Assembly (NCBI RefSeq): GCF_902769175.1
Contig: NZ_CACXNW010000013.1
Span: forward strand, 1-64,000
Reading direction: 5' to 3'
Source: an uncultured Methanobrevibacter sp.
GTDB taxonomy: Archaea > Methanobacteriota > Methanobacteria > Methanobacteriales > Methanobacteriaceae
DNA length: 64,000 bases
In this document: positions 37,703 through 47,854 of the stretch, one piece after another
Layout: each line of letters starts with the position of its first letter
How positions within the stretch are numbered: position 1 is the first letter of the stretch
The notes under the pieces: model-generated
Databases searched by the model: none
The model's input: only the letters and a program-made list of their open reading frames with translations
What the model was told of the DNA's origin: nothing
Translations under genes and position numbers: made by a program

Positions 37703-38890
37703 ATGATTAAAACTGATGTATTAGTTATTGGTGCAGGACCTGCTGGTTCCACTGCTGCAAGATTTGCAGCAAAAGGCGGGGCAAAAGTAATTCTCATGGA
37801 TAAGAAATCTGAAATCGGTGCTCCTAAAAGATGTGCAGAAGGAGTTTCCAAAAGAACCTTTGAAATCTTAGAGCTTGAAGCAGATCCTCATTGGATTACC
37901 CAAGAAATTGAAGGTATAAGATTAATTGCTCCTGATGGAACTGATGTATGGCTTACTAATGATGTAGTTGAATTGCCTGAAGCAGGTTACATCTTAGAAA
38001 GAAAGGTCTTTGACAAACACTTAGCTATGGAAGCAGGTAGAGAAGGAGTAGAAATCAGAATCAAAACCCAAGCAAAAGGTCTTAAAAAAGAAGAAGACGG
38101 ATCATACACTGTTACCTGTGAATGTATGGGTGAAGTTTACGACATTAATGCTAAAATCCTTATCGGTGCAGACGGTTCTGAAAGTCATGTAGCTAAATGG
38201 GCAGGACTTAAAGCTATCACCAAACCTAAACACATGGAAGCTGGTGTACAGTTTGAAATGTGTAATGCTAAAATGGAAAGAAATTATGTTCTTGAGTTCT
38301 ACTTCGGTAGCGTAGCTCCTGGTGGTTACTTCTGGCTTTTCCCTAAAGGAGACGATATCGTAAATGCAGGACTTGCTATCATTCCTGAAATGGCTGAAAA
38401 ATCTGCATATGAATACTTGGTTGATGCTGTAAACAACTGTTATGCACTTAAGGATGCTCAACCTGTTGAATTGAATGTAGGTGGAGACCCTGTTGGCGGA
38501 CTTGTTAAGGAAATGTACAATGACAACATTATGCTTTGTGGAGATGCTGCAAGCCAAGTTAACCCATTAACCGGTGGAGGAATTACCAGTGGTATTACTG
38601 GTGGTAAGTTAGCTGGTCAAACAGCTGCTGAAGCTATTGCGGCAGGAGACTGCTCTAAAAAATTCCTTAAGAAATATGCTGAATTGGTTGACGAAGCTAT
38701 GGGTCACGTTATGGATAAATACAGCAAAGCTTGTGACTACTTATGGAGCTTAGACGACGATGACTTAAACAGCATTGCTCATGCTTTCAGAGGTCTTGAG
38801 TTTACCACACTTGGTACTACTGAACTTGTTAAGGCTTTAATTAAAGTTCAACCAAGTGCAGCTTTAAAATTACGTAAATTGTTCTTATAA
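37703..38890 (+). CDS. Digeranylgeranylglycerophospholipid reductase
   Basis: A 395-residue flavoprotein of the geranylgeranyl reductase family. It saturates the isoprenoid chains of archaeal membrane lipids. The N-terminal FAD Rossmann motif is VIGAGPAGSTAARFAAKGG. KRCAEGVSKRTFE is a family signature, and the second FAD motif is GDAASQVNPLTGGGITSGI. YFGSVAPGGYFWLFP lines the substrate cavity. It is preceded at 21 bp by a ferredoxin gene. A hairpin follows the stop codon. Confidence 0.93.
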   Translation: MIKTDVLVIGAGPAGSTAARFAAKGGAKVILMDKKSEIGAPKRCAEGVSKRTFEILELEADPHWITQEIEGIRLIAPDGTDVWLTNDVVELPEAGYILERKVFDKHLAMEAGREGVEIRIKTQAKGLKKEEDGSYTVTCECMGEVYDINAKILIGADGSESHVAKWAGLKAITKPKHMEAGVQFEMCNAKMERNYVLEFYFGSVAPGGYFWLFPKGDDIVNAGLAIIPEMAEKSAYEYLVDAVNNCYALKDAQPVELNVGGDPVGGLVKEMYNDNIMLCGDAASQVNPLTGGGITSGITGGKLAGQTAAEAIAAGDCSKKFLKKYAELVDEAMGHVMDKYSKACDYLWSLDDDDLNSIAHAFRGLEFTTLGTTELVKALIKVQPSAALKLRKLFL

Positions 38891-38896
38891 TTTGGC

Positions 38897-38923
38897 TTTT
38901 CAATTGCCTTTGGCAATGAAAAC
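38897..38923 (+). terminator. Hairpin after the lipid reductase gene
   Basis: TTTTCAATTGCC and GGCAATGAAAA pair around a TTT loop, with one mismatch, seven bases after the stop codon. The following CCGGAACCAAAATTCTTTTC weakly resembles the conserved block of the two-hairpin element family. It could be a diverged member. Confidence 0.55.
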
Positions 38924-39353
38924 CGGAACCAAAATTCTTTTCACATAGTGGAAGGAATTTCTTTTTTTATTTTCTATTTTTTTTTAAATTTTTTATTCAG
39001 TTTTTATTTTCATTTAGTTTTTTTTTTATTCTTTTTTTATTCAGTTTTTATTTCATTTCAGTTTTTTTATTCTTATTTATTCAGTTTTTATTTCATTTCA
39101 GTTTTTTTATTCTTATTTATTCAGTATTAATTTCATTTCATTTTTATTAAATTCTTATTACTTATTTCACTTTTTTTCTAATAATTTTCCTTTATTTTAT
39201 AAAATAAATGATAAAAGTTAAATATAAATTAAAATAAAGATATAATTAATATAATTAATAAAACATAGAAACTAAATTAATTTTTAAAATTAAATGAGGA
39301 ATAAATGTCTTATTGATTTTTAAAATAAGAAAATTATTAACTTTTGTGATATT
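38924..39353. repeat. Gene-free T-rich spacer with 40-bp tandem repeat
   Basis: TCAGTTTTTATTTCATTTCA recurs with a 40-bp period at 39041, 39081 and, diverged, at 39121, with a shorter copy near 38997. An open frame through it (38948-39130) encodes only Phe/Tyr/Ser low complexity and is not a gene. Confidence 0.75.
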
Positions 39354-40328
39354 ATGATTTTAGTTACTGGTGGGGCCGGATACATTGGGTCCCATGTTAA
39401 TAAACTGCTAAATAATTCAGGTTATGAGACAATAGTCTTTGATAATTTATCCAAAGGCCATAAATATGCCGTTAAATGGGGTAAACTAGTCAATGCTGAT
39501 TTAAGCGATACAGAAAAGGTCCGGGAAATATTCCAGGAAAATGACATTGATGCTGTAATGCACTTTGCTGCATTTTCATCTGTAGCTGAATCTGTTGAAG
39601 AGCCTGAAAAATACATTCAAAACAACTATGAAAATACCTTGAATTTGCTCCAAGTGATGAAGGAATTTAGAGTAAACAAATTTATTTTCTCATCTACTGC
39701 AGCATTATATGGAATACCAAAATCCATTCCAATTACTGAAGAGAATGAATTGAACCCGATCAATCCTTATGGGGAATCAAAATTAATGGTTGAAAATCTC
39801 TTAAAGGATGAATCTGATTTCGGTCCTTTAAAATATGTTTCTCTTAGATATTTCAATGCAGCAGGTGCAGACTTGGATTGTGAAATAGGTGAAGACCACA
39901 ATCCTGAAACTCATTTGATTCCTTTGGTTTTAGATGCAGCAATTGGAAAAAGAGGTAGCATTTCCATTTTTGGAGATGACTATGCCACACCTGACGGCAC
40001 ATGCATAAGGGATTACATTCATGTAAATGACTTGGCAGATGCTCATTTGAAGGCATTGCAATATTTGGAAGAGCCTTTCAATGACAGCAATATTTTTAAT
40101 TTAGGTAATGGCAGTGGATTTTCTGTAAAGGATGTTATTGAAACTTGCAAAAAGGTTACAGATGTTGACTTTGATGTAAAGATTGAAGAGAGACGTCCAG
40201 GAGATCCTGATATTTTAATTGCTGATTCCAAAAAGGCAGGAGAGATATTGAAATGGAAGCCTGAAATTACCAATTTGGAAGACATTATTGAATCCGCTTG
40301 GAAATGGCATAAAAAGATTAATCTTTAA
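39354..40328 (+). CDS. galE: UDP-glucose 4-epimerase
   Basis: Interconverts UDP-glucose and UDP-galactose for surface glycans. It is a 324-residue short-chain dehydrogenase-type epimerase. The NAD motif is GGAGYIGSH, the substrate Ser lies in SSTAALYG, and the catalytic pair is YGESK (Tyr-x3-Lys). GADLDCEIGEDHNPETHLIP and PDGTCIRDYIHVNDLA are typical GalE segments. It ends 53 bp before the coiled-coil gene and could be co-transcribed with it. Confidence 0.92.
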   Translation: MILVTGGAGYIGSHVNKLLNNSGYETIVFDNLSKGHKYAVKWGKLVNADLSDTEKVREIFQENDIDAVMHFAAFSSVAESVEEPEKYIQNNYENTLNLLQVMKEFRVNKFIFSSTAALYGIPKSIPITEENELNPINPYGESKLMVENLLKDESDFGPLKYVSLRYFNAAGADLDCEIGEDHNPETHLIPLVLDAAIGKRGSISIFGDDYATPDGTCIRDYIHVNDLADAHLKALQYLEEPFNDSNIFNLGNGSGFSVKDVIETCKKVTDVDFDVKIEERRPGDPDILIADSKKAGEILKWKPEITNLEDIIESAWKWHKKINL

Positions 40329-40381
40329 GTTTTTATATTTTATTGAATATCTTTCAAAGCTTTAGAAATTGGGGTGTTTAA

Positions 40382-41803
40382 ATGAATAATGATTTTGATG
40401 AAAATGATTACGGCTTTAATGATTTTAAAGATGATGAAAATGGTTTCTCAAATGAATTAAATCCTTTTGAATCCAAATTAGTTGACATTCGGATTATTTT
40501 GACAAATATGGATTATTTGGAATTAATATCTAAGGCTGTAAGCAATTTCGACTTATCTAATTTTAATGTAAACATCTCTTCAATAATTCCAAGCCGAAAT
40601 ATTGAAGTGGCTAAAAACACCATTGTAGGTGCAGATTTGGTTTTAATAGCTACTGAAAACAACGAGGAAGGCCATCGCCTATATGAAAATCTCAGATCTT
40701 CATTAAAAAACGATTTTAATTTCATTGAATATCTAAAGCTTCCTTCACTTGAAGAATTGAATGATTATGAATATGACTATAATGAAGACAATATCTTTGA
40801 AGATGAGATTGCAAATTCCATTATTCGAGGAGGATTATACAGCATATCCAATTTGTCTTCAATAAACAATTCAAAAAGATTGTATAATCAAATAAAAACT
40901 GATTTTGATAAGGAATCCTTGAAATTTGATAAGATTTCCAAAGAAAACGAGCTTTTAATCAAGGAATCCAATTCATTTAGGGAAAGAAATGAAAAGCTGT
41001 CTGAAGAGGTAAAGGCACTTCAAAGGGAATTGGATAAGATCAAATCTGATTATTCAGACTTGAAATCAAGATTTGAAGGTCTTCACAGCAAAAATTCATT
41101 GGAAGTTTATTCATTGAATGACTTGTGGTATGATCTCTTTGATGAACATTTATCTCAGGATACCTATAAGTTCATTTTAATCAGTACAGACAATTTCCGC
41201 CCTAAAAATCTAATGATTGGCCAAGGAGCCATATGTGCTGAATCCAAAGAGGATGCTTTAGATTGGTTAAAGATTATTAAGACTGCTTTTATCTTATCTG
41301 ATACAAATAAGCAGGATTTGGATTATAATAATTTTAAAAGCAATTTCAAATTCGAGGAAATTGAAGAATTCGCTCCAAGCCATTCAGAAAACAGGTCAGT
41401 ATTCGAAGATTTCCCTAGATTTGAAGAGGATAATTCAAATCATGCCGACAATTCCATTTTCAAAAATGAAGATAATGGATTTGATTCTTCCGATGATGAT
41501 TTCATTTATAATGAAAAATTTGAAGGAAATTCCAATGAAGATGACTTAGATGATATCTTCAATGAAAAATTGAACCAAAAAGAAAGAAACGAAGAAAGCA
41601 TTAATGTGTTCAATCTCAAATCTCTTAAATCAATGGAAGATGAAGATGATATTGAAGAGGAAATCAGCCGTTATATTAAAGATGATGCTGGTGAAGACCA
41701 GTATGTTGAGAATAATGATGGGGAAGATTATGGCTATGACGGTGAAGATGATGAAGATGATGGAGAGGAGGATTACTCTGCATTTTCCAATCTTTGGAGT
41801 TAA
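40382..41803 (+). CDS. Unrecognised acidic coiled-coil protein
   Basis: I do not recognise this 473-residue protein. About 20-150 look globular, with alternating strands and helices (VDIRIILTNMDYLELISKAV; GADLVLIATEN). About 165-235 form a coiled coil rich in Glu, Lys and Leu (ENELLIKESNSFRERNEKL). About 240-310 are a second compact region (KFILISTDNFRPKNLMIGQG). From 330 it is extremely acidic and low-complexity, ending EEDYSAFSNLWS. No signal peptide or membrane helix is seen, so it is probably cytoplasmic. Position after galE does not define its role. Confidence 0.7.
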   Translation: MNNDFDENDYGFNDFKDDENGFSNELNPFESKLVDIRIILTNMDYLELISKAVSNFDLSNFNVNISSIIPSRNIEVAKNTIVGADLVLIATENNEEGHRLYENLRSSLKNDFNFIEYLKLPSLEELNDYEYDYNEDNIFEDEIANSIIRGGLYSISNLSSINNSKRLYNQIKTDFDKESLKFDKISKENELLIKESNSFRERNEKLSEEVKALQRELDKIKSDYSDLKSRFEGLHSKNSLEVYSLNDLWYDLFDEHLSQDTYKFILISTDNFRPKNLMIGQGAICAESKEDALDWLKIIKTAFILSDTNKQDLDYNNFKSNFKFEEIEEFAPSHSENRSVFEDFPRFEEDNSNHADNSIFKNEDNGFDSSDDDFIYNEKFEGNSNEDDLDDIFNEKLNQKERNEESINVFNLKSLKSMEDEDDIEEEISRYIKDDAGEDQYVENNDGEDYGYDGEDDEDDGEEDYSAFSNLWS

Positions 41804-42257
41804 ATATTAACTTTTTTTATCTTTTTTATCTTTTTCATGCCCTTATTTTTAATTAATTTATTTTTAGTTATTTTTTTATCTTTTTCATGCCCTTATTTTT
41901 AATTAATTTATTTTTAGTATTTTTTTTGAATTATTTTATTTGCTGTATTTTTATTATAAATTATTTTTTAAATTTTTCATTCATTCATTTTTAAATTTTT
42001 TTCTAAAAAACATTATTATTTTTTTTGAATTATTTTATTTGCTGTATTTTTATTATTAATTATTTTTTAAATTTTTCATTCATTCATTTTTAAATTTTTT
42101 TCTAAAAAACATTATTATAAATATTAGAAAAATTATAAATATTTACATATGATTTTTAACTTAATTGTTTTTTTTAAGTAAGATTAATATTATATTCATT
42201 GAATTATAATTATTAAAAATTTTTTATTGTCTTAATAGGGTTAATGGAGATTAAATA
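41804..42257. repeat. Gene-free spacer with 50-bp and 99-bp duplications
   Basis: A 50-bp-period direct repeat around TTTTTCATGCCCTTATTTTT occurs at 41831 and 41881. It is followed by a 99-bp-period duplication (about 41918-42016 and 42017-42116) containing TTCATTCATTCATTTTTAAA. Copies differ by only a few bases. No gene is seen. Confidence 0.85.
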
Positions 42258-43697
42258 TTGAAAGATAAATGTGGTATTATTGGGATACATTCTAAAGAGA
42301 CCTCTATGGATGTTTCTCACTTGATTTATTACGGTTTGTATGCTTTACAGCACAGAGGACAAGAATCTGCAGGAATTGCAACTCATAATGTTAATTATGG
42401 CTTAAATTTCCACTGTGGAATGGGTTTAGTAACTGATGTTTTTGATAATACATTACTTAACAGCTTAAGTGGAAATGTTGGTATTGGTCATGTAAGATAT
42501 TCAACCACTGGCCAATCAAAAATTGAAAATTCACAGCCATTCTTTACTGAATTAGGTGATGGATTTATAGCTATGGGTCACAATGGAGATATTGTGAACT
42601 CTGGTTCCTTAAGAGATGAATTAACTAAAAAAGGATATGAATTCCAATCTGACACCGATTCTGAAGTCGTCTGTTATTTGATTAAGGAAGAATTTGAAAA
42701 TGAAAAGGACATTCTAAAAGTCATTGACACTGTTTCTCAAAAATTAATTGGTTCCTATTCATTAGTTATTTTAATCAATGATGAACTATATGTTTTAAGA
42801 GATCCTATGGCAATGAAACCTTTGATTTTAGGTCAAACTGATGATCATTTTGTAGTTGCATCCGAATCAGTTGCATTTGATGTAATAAATGCAGAAATCA
42901 TACGTGATATGGAACCTGGTGAATTATTATACTTTAAGGACAATAAGGTCAATTCATATATTTTGCCATCTGCAAAAGGTTCCAGAAGAGCACATTGTAT
43001 GTTTGAGTATGTTTACTTTGCTCGTCCTGACAGTATTATTGATGAAAAAAGCGTTTATGATACAAGGCTTAAAATCGGAGAAGCATTGTATAAGGAAAAC
43101 CCTATTGAAGCAGATTTAGTATTGCCTGTACCTGACTCATCCATTCCTGCAGCTATTGGATACGCAAGAGCTTCAGGAATTCCATTTGGTGAAGGTCTAA
43201 TTAAAAACAGGTATGTTGGCAGAACATTCATTATGCCAACTCAAGAAGAACGTGAAATTGCAGTTAAGCTTAAATTAAATCCATTAAACCATGAATTAAA
43301 AGGAAAAAGAGTTGTTGTAATCGATGACAGTATTGTTAGAGGAACAACTTCTGAATCCTTGGTTAGAATCCTTAAGGCAGCAGGTGCTGAAGAGGTTCAT
43401 ATGTTGATTGGCTGTCCTCCAGTTATTGCTCCATGTTTCTATGGTGTTGCTTTAGCTACTAAAGATGAATTGATTGCAGCTAATTTGGAAATTGAAGAAA
43501 TCAGAAAGCAATTAGGTGCTGAAACTTTAGGATATATTAGTATTGAGTCTCTCATTGAAGCTATTGGCATGGACGGAGGAGACCTCTGTTTAGGCTGTAT
43601 TACTGAAGACTATCCAACTGAGATACCTGATGATTTAGAGGCAGAGTCTTACTTAAGTTATATTCAAACTATAACCGGTCCAACAGATGAAGAGTAA
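42258..43697 (+). CDS. purF: Amidophosphoribosyltransferase
   Basis: The first committed step of purine synthesis: PRPP plus glutamine to phosphoribosylamine. It is 479 residues long. The start TTG 42258 gives [10 protein letters not shown]; the pro-segment MKDK would be removed to expose the catalytic Cys. The N-terminal glutaminase domain has [21 protein letters not shown] and MGHNGDIVN. The PRPP motif is [15 protein letters not shown]. The C-terminus has paired Cys (DLCLGC) with [13 protein letters not shown], as in the iron-sulfur class. Confidence 0.95.
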   Translation: MKDKCGIIGIHSKETSMDVSHLIYYGLYALQHRGQESAGIATHNVNYGLNFHCGMGLVTDVFDNTLLNSLSGNVGIGHVRYSTTGQSKIENSQPFFTELGDGFIAMGHNGDIVNSGSLRDELTKKGYEFQSDTDSEVVCYLIKEEFENEKDILKVIDTVSQKLIGSYSLVILINDELYVLRDPMAMKPLILGQTDDHFVVASESVAFDVINAEIIRDMEPGELLYFKDNKVNSYILPSAKGSRRAHCMFEYVYFARPDSIIDEKSVYDTRLKIGEALYKENPIEADLVLPVPDSSIPAAIGYARASGIPFGEGLIKNRYVGRTFIMPTQEEREIAVKLKLNPLNHELKGKRVVVIDDSIVRGTTSESLVRILKAAGAEEVHMLIGCPPVIAPCFYGVALATKDELIAANLEIEEIRKQLGAETLGYISIESLIEAIGMDGGDLCLGCITEDYPTEIPDDLEAESYLSYIQTITGPTDEE

Positions 43698-43795
43698 TTA
43701 TTTAGCCTTTATGGTTTTAAATGAAGAGTGATGATTTGGTCTTTATGGTTTTTAATGAAGAGTAATGATTGACCTTTTTAGGTTTAGATGAAGAA
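43687..43795 (+). repeat. Tandem copies of the purF 3' end
   Basis: The last codons and stop of purF (GATGAAGAGTAAT) and the following TTTATGGTTTTAAATGAAGA are repeated with slight change at about 43720-43738 and 43758-43770, with a third remnant at 43790. The period is 45 to 48 bp. The duplicated unit includes the stop codon itself, so it arose from the end of the gene. Confidence 0.65.
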
Positions 43796-43904
43796 AAATT
43801 CTTCATCTTTTTTTGTTTTTTATTTTTAGCGTGAATTTTAATTTTAAATTGCATATTTTTTATTTATGAATTATTTTTAGAAATCTTTTTTATGAGTTGT
43901 TTTT

Positions 43905-45167
43905 ATGGTAGAACTATTAGCTCCTGCAGGAAATTTCATTTCATTAGCCAGTGCATTGAAAAATGGCGCTGATGCAGTTTATATTGGCTTGGAAGATGTC
44001 AATATGAGAATAAATGCAAGTAATTTTTCACTTGAAGACATTAGGAAGGCAAGTGAAATCACAAAGGAATATGGAGCTAAATTATATGTCTGCACAAATA
44101 CCATAATGAAGGATGAAGATGTTGAAAAGCTTCAACAGCAATTGCCTTATATTAAAGAGTATGGTGCAGATGGAATTATCCTATCTGACATTGCATTAAT
44201 TGACTTGGCATGTGAAAATGGCCTTGAAGCTCATGTAAGCGTTCAGGAAAACACCACTAATTTTTATGCTTTAAAGACCTTGGAGAAATTAGGTGCCAAA
44301 AGGGCTATCCTGTCAAGGGAATTGTCATTGGATGAAATAATGGAAATCACTAAAAAGCTTAAGAAGAGCAATTCCTCTATTGAAACTGAAGTTTTCATTC
44401 ATGGTGCAATGTGTATGGCAATCTCTGGAAGATGTTTCTTAAGCTATGGCCTTTATGGCAGAAGCGCTAATTGTGGAGATTGTTTGCAGCCATGCAGAAA
44501 GGAGTGGAGGTTAAGCTTTGAAGAGGATGAAAATGATGATGTCATTAATTTCTCTGAATGTGATGATGAATCCTTCATAATATCCAATTCATATGATGAT
44601 TCATATAGGACAAATTTCTTCTCTCCAAAGGATATGGCTTTAATAGAGCATATTCCTGAGCTTATTGAAGCGGGAATTGATTCCTTTAAGATAGAGGGAA
44701 GGGCAAGATCTCCAGATTATGTTGCAACAGCAGTTAAGGTTTATAGGGAAGCAATTGACTTATATCTGAAGGATCCTGAAAACTATAAGTATAATCCTCA
44801 ATGGATGGAAGAGCTTATGAAGGTATTCAATAGAGGATTCGATACTGGATTCTACTTTAATATTCCTCATGAAATAAGCGAAAACAACCAATCCAAATTC
44901 ATTAAAAAGGATATAGCGAAAGTGGTTAATTACTATAATAAAATCAAGGTTGCAGAACTTAGGATTTGGGATGATTTGGCTGTTGGTGATGAGATCATGA
45001 TTCAAGGGCCGACTACCGGTTCCATTACTCATGTTATTGAATCTATGCAAATTGATGGAAAAGCTATTGAAAAGGCAGAAAAAGGTTCTAATGTAGCAAT
45101 AGCAATTGATGAAAAGTTAAGGGAAAGCGATTTTGTATATAAGTTGATTCCTCGGGAAGAGAAATAA
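43905..45167 (+). CDS. Peptidase U32-family protein
   Basis: A 420-residue U32-family protein. It starts MVELLAPAGNFISLASALKNGADAVYIG. The family signature EVFIHGAMCMAISGRCFLS is followed by GRSANCGDCLQPCRKEW; the four clustered Cys fit the iron-sulfur-binding U32 proteins. Some members (RlhA, TrhP, UbiU/V) carry out RNA or quinone hydroxylation rather than proteolysis, so a peptidase role is uncertain. An acidic stretch at about 205-235 (EDENDDVINFSECDDES) looks like an insert. Confidence 0.87.
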   Translation: MVELLAPAGNFISLASALKNGADAVYIGLEDVNMRINASNFSLEDIRKASEITKEYGAKLYVCTNTIMKDEDVEKLQQQLPYIKEYGADGIILSDIALIDLACENGLEAHVSVQENTTNFYALKTLEKLGAKRAILSRELSLDEIMEITKKLKKSNSSIETEVFIHGAMCMAISGRCFLSYGLYGRSANCGDCLQPCRKEWRLSFEEDENDDVINFSECDDESFIISNSYDDSYRTNFFSPKDMALIEHIPELIEAGIDSFKIEGRARSPDYVATAVKVYREAIDLYLKDPENYKYNPQWMEELMKVFNRGFDTGFYFNIPHEISENNQSKFIKKDIAKVVNYYNKIKVAELRIWDDLAVGDEIMIQGPTTGSITHVIESMQIDGKAIEKAEKGSNVAIAIDEKLRESDFVYKLIPREEK

Positions 45168-45297
45168 TCATTAATGAATTTGAGGATTTTTTAGAAATTG
45201 ATTTAGTGAAAAAATGAATTCAATTAAAATTAAAGAAAATATTAAATATTTGCATGTTTTAATTTTTATTATTTAATTTCTATTAACTGGTGTAAAG

Positions 45298-46101
45298 ATG
45301 AAAAGACAAAAGAAAATAGCTATTTATGGAAAAGGTGGTATTGGCAAAAGCACTACAGTGGCTAATATTGCAGCAGCTTATAGTGAAGATGATAAGAAGG
45401 TCATGGTAATTGGTTGTGACCCTAAATCTGACACTACAAGAACATTGTGCGGTAAAAGAATTCCTACAATAGTTAATACACTTAAAGATAATAAAAAGCC
45501 TGAACTTTCCGATTTGGTTTTTGAAGGATTCAATCAGATCAAATGTGTTGAAAGTGGAGGTCCTGAACCTGGAGTAGGCTGTGCAGGACGTGGAGTTATA
45601 GTTGCCATGAAACGTTTAGAGAATTTAAATGCCTTTGATGAAGAATTTGATGTAATTCTTTATGATGTTTTAGGGGATGTTGTTTGTGGAGGTTTTTCAG
45701 TTCCTCTTAGAGAAGATTATGCTGATGAAGTATTTATAGTATCTTCTGGAGAATATATGTCATTATATGCAGCAAACAATATTTCCAAAGGAATCAAAAA
45801 GCTAAAAGGAAACCTTGGAGGAATCATTTGCAATTGCAAAGGCATTGAAAATGAAGAGGAAATTGTAAGTTCCTTTGCAGAAAAGATCAACACTCAGGTT
45901 ATTGGAGTTATAGGAAGAATCAATTTGATTCAAAGAAGTGAATTGGATGCAAAAACAGTAGTTGAATATGCTCCTGAGTCAAATGAAGCGGAAGCTTATA
46001 GAAAATTGGCAAGTGACATTTTCATCAATGATAATTTCTCAACTCCTGAACCAATGGAAGATGAGGATTTTGAAAATTTCTTTAAGTCATTCTTAGATTA
46101 A
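45298..46101 (+). CDS. cfbC: Ni-sirohydrochlorin a,c-diamide reductive cyclase, ATP-dependent subunit (NifH-like)
   Basis: A 267-residue NifH-superfamily reductase. The P-loop is YGKGGIGKSTTVANI. The [4Fe-4S] cysteines lie in PGVGCAGRGV and DVLGDVVCGGFSVP, and CDPKSDTTRTL is the switch region. Methanogens without nitrogenase use this homologue, CfbC, with CfbD in coenzyme F430 synthesis for methyl-coenzyme M reductase. No nif genes are nearby, which supports CfbC over nitrogenase reductase. CfbD is not in the window. Confidence 0.85.
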   Translation: MKRQKKIAIYGKGGIGKSTTVANIAAAYSEDDKKVMVIGCDPKSDTTRTLCGKRIPTIVNTLKDNKKPELSDLVFEGFNQIKCVESGGPEPGVGCAGRGVIVAMKRLENLNAFDEEFDVILYDVLGDVVCGGFSVPLREDYADEVFIVSSGEYMSLYAANNISKGIKKLKGNLGGIICNCKGIENEEEIVSSFAEKINTQVIGVIGRINLIQRSELDAKTVVEYAPESNEAEAYRKLASDIFINDNFSTPEPMEDEDFENFFKSFLD

Positions 46102-46496
46102 AGATTTATTATTTCATTTTTTATTAATTTTTAATATTCTTAAATTTCTTTTTTATGTTTTTTTTTTAATTATTTTGAAGATTAAATACTTTTATTCAAA
46201 TCTGATTTTTTTAATATTTTTTTTTAAATTCATACTTTTTAATATATAATTAGACTGAACTGATATGCTCAAATCATTTAATTTTTTTTTAAATTCATAC
46301 TTTTTAATATATAATTAAACTGAACTGATATGCTCAAATCATTTAATTTTTTGAAAAAATAGTAATTTTTATGTATAATTTAAAGAAAATTCCCAATTTT
46401 ATTATTTACATTTAAATAGTAGTACTTATATAGTAATAATGTCTGAAAAGATATTATTAAATTAAAAATATAAAATTAATTTTTTAGGTGTTAAAT
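46102..46496. repeat. Gene-free spacer with 65-bp tandem duplication
   Basis: About 46222-46286 and 46287-46351 are near-identical 65-bp copies containing CTGAACTGATATGCTCAAAT. A TATA-like TACTTATATAGT lies at about 46425-46436, some 60 bases before the DUF4013 gene. No gene is seen. Confidence 0.8.
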
Positions 46497-47213
46497 ATGG
46501 ATATAACTGAAATTATAGGAGATGCAATTGCATATCCTTTACATAATGTAAAAGCATTAGTACTTTATATGCTTATTGGTATAATTGCCGGAATTTTAGG
46601 TGCGGGAAGCCTTATTGCGATGATTCCTCAAGCAAGTAACAATCATATTATTGCTGCAGGAGGATTAGGATTTATTGGAATATTAGTAATAATCATTGGT
46701 GCATTATTAATTTCCGGATATGGTTTAGATATTGTTAAATTTGGTATTGAAAGAAGAGACGATGCTCCAGGCATTGACCTTGTAAGACAAGTTTCAAATG
46801 CTATCAAAGTACTTATTGTTGGTCTTGTTTATTATATAGTTCCAGCAGTTATTGCATGGTTATTATTAACTCTCTTAGGTAAAGGTATTTTAACCTTAAT
46901 CGTTGTTCTTGTATTATACATTGTCTTTGCATTTGCTGAATTTATGGCAGTATGTAGATTAGCAAAATATGATAGTTTAGGAGCAGCTCTCTCTATCGGT
47001 GATGCTATTTCTGATATATCAGAAGTAGGTATGTTAAAAGTTCTCATAACTATTATTGCAGTTTTCGTCATTTGTTTACTTGTTGCATTTATCTTTATGG
47101 TAGTTTATGCTTATCATAATATAATTGGCGGAATATTACTCGGTATATTAGGAGTTTATGCAACATTCTTCTATAACAGAGCAATTGGGTTATTATACTC
47201 TGATGTAAACTAA
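46497..47213 (+). CDS. DUF4013-type multi-pass membrane protein
   Basis: A 238-residue membrane protein with about six hydrophobic segments. MDITEIIGDAIAYPLHNVKAL is the family's N-terminal amphipathic region, and AVCRLAKYDSLGAALSIGDA matches the conserved internal segment. The start is ATG 46497 with AGGTG upstream, not GTG 46488. It is paralogous to the gene at 20202. Function unknown. Confidence 0.83.
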   Translation: MDITEIIGDAIAYPLHNVKALVLYMLIGIIAGILGAGSLIAMIPQASNNHIIAAGGLGFIGILVIIIGALLISGYGLDIVKFGIERRDDAPGIDLVRQVSNAIKVLIVGLVYYIVPAVIAWLLLTLLGKGILTLIVVLVLYIVFAFAEFMAVCRLAKYDSLGAALSIGDAISDISEVGMLKVLITIIAVFVICLLVAFIFMVVYAYHNIIGGILLGILGVYATFFYNRAIGLLYSDVN

Positions 47214-47229
47214 ATAACCCTTTTTCTTT

Positions 47230-47350
47230 TTTTTTATTTTTTGCTTTTTTTATTATTAATTAATCTTTTTTTTAAAATAGTTTAAATTTTTATTTTTTTG
47301 TTTTTTTATTATTAATTAATCTTTTTTTTAAAATAGTTTAAATTATAATA
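47230..47350. repeat. 56-bp tandem duplication overlapping a gene end
   Basis: TATTATTAATTAATC followed by a T run and AAAATAGTTTAAA appears twice with a 56-bp period. The second copy covers the last dozen codons of the minus-strand GIY-YIG gene, so the C-terminus of that protein is encoded by repeat sequence. Confidence 0.7.
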
Positions 47351-47758
47351 TTTCATGTTTAGATTATCATATGCACTTTTTACAGAATTTACAGCATCTC
47401 TTTTTCTTTTAAAATAAATTAAATGGGAATTGCAATTGCAATCAGAACATCCGAATTTTGGAACACCTTCTCCATTTTCAGCTATTATGGCTGCCAGATC
47501 ACATTCTATCTTCTTATCTGAAATATTATAGAGAACATCCCTTATTTCACTGCTTTCATTTTTCAACAGATAATCTATATGCCAATGAAGTTTCTTCTCA
47601 TCAGATAAATGTCTATTGATTCTTGCTACAATTGAATTCATTGCTGAACCTATGTAAACATAGTATCCTTTCTTAAATTTATGGTCTTGATATAGATGCC
47701 CTATATTAAGTTTCTCACTTTTTTTCATAGATATAATTAAACAGTAGCAACCTTTCAT
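47312..47758 (-). CDS. GIY-YIG/DUF123-family nuclease-like protein
   Basis: A 148-residue protein of the archaeal DUF123 family, GIY-YIG fold. It shows [48 protein letters not shown] and [15 protein letters not shown], all conserved family blocks. Endonuclease activity is inferred from the fold. It is the last of three minus-strand genes. The Tyr/Asn/Lys-rich tail comes from a spacer duplication and is probably dispensable. Confidence 0.87.
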   Translation of the reverse strand: MKGCYCLIISMKKSEKLNIGHLYQDHKFKKGYYVYIGSAMNSIVARINRHLSDEKKLHWHIDYLLKNESSEIRDVLYNISDKKIECDLAAIIAENGEGVPKFGCSDCNCNSHLIYFKRKRDAVNSVKSAYDNLNMKYYNLNYFKKKIN

Positions 47759-47854
47759 AATTTAACAACTTTTGTATTTATCTTTAATATAATTGGTGGT
47801 AATTATTATTTAATAGATTCATTGAGTTAGTGCATTTGTGATTATGTGTAAATC

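Noticed and set aside
38948-39130. A 60-codon frame rich in Phe, Tyr and Ser
   Set aside because: It lies entirely in T-rich tandem repeat sequence, with no ribosome-binding site or recognisable protein character.
45298-46101. Nitrogenase reductase nifH
   Set aside because: No nif genes are adjacent and the sequence type fits the F430-pathway CfbC homologue common to all methanogens.
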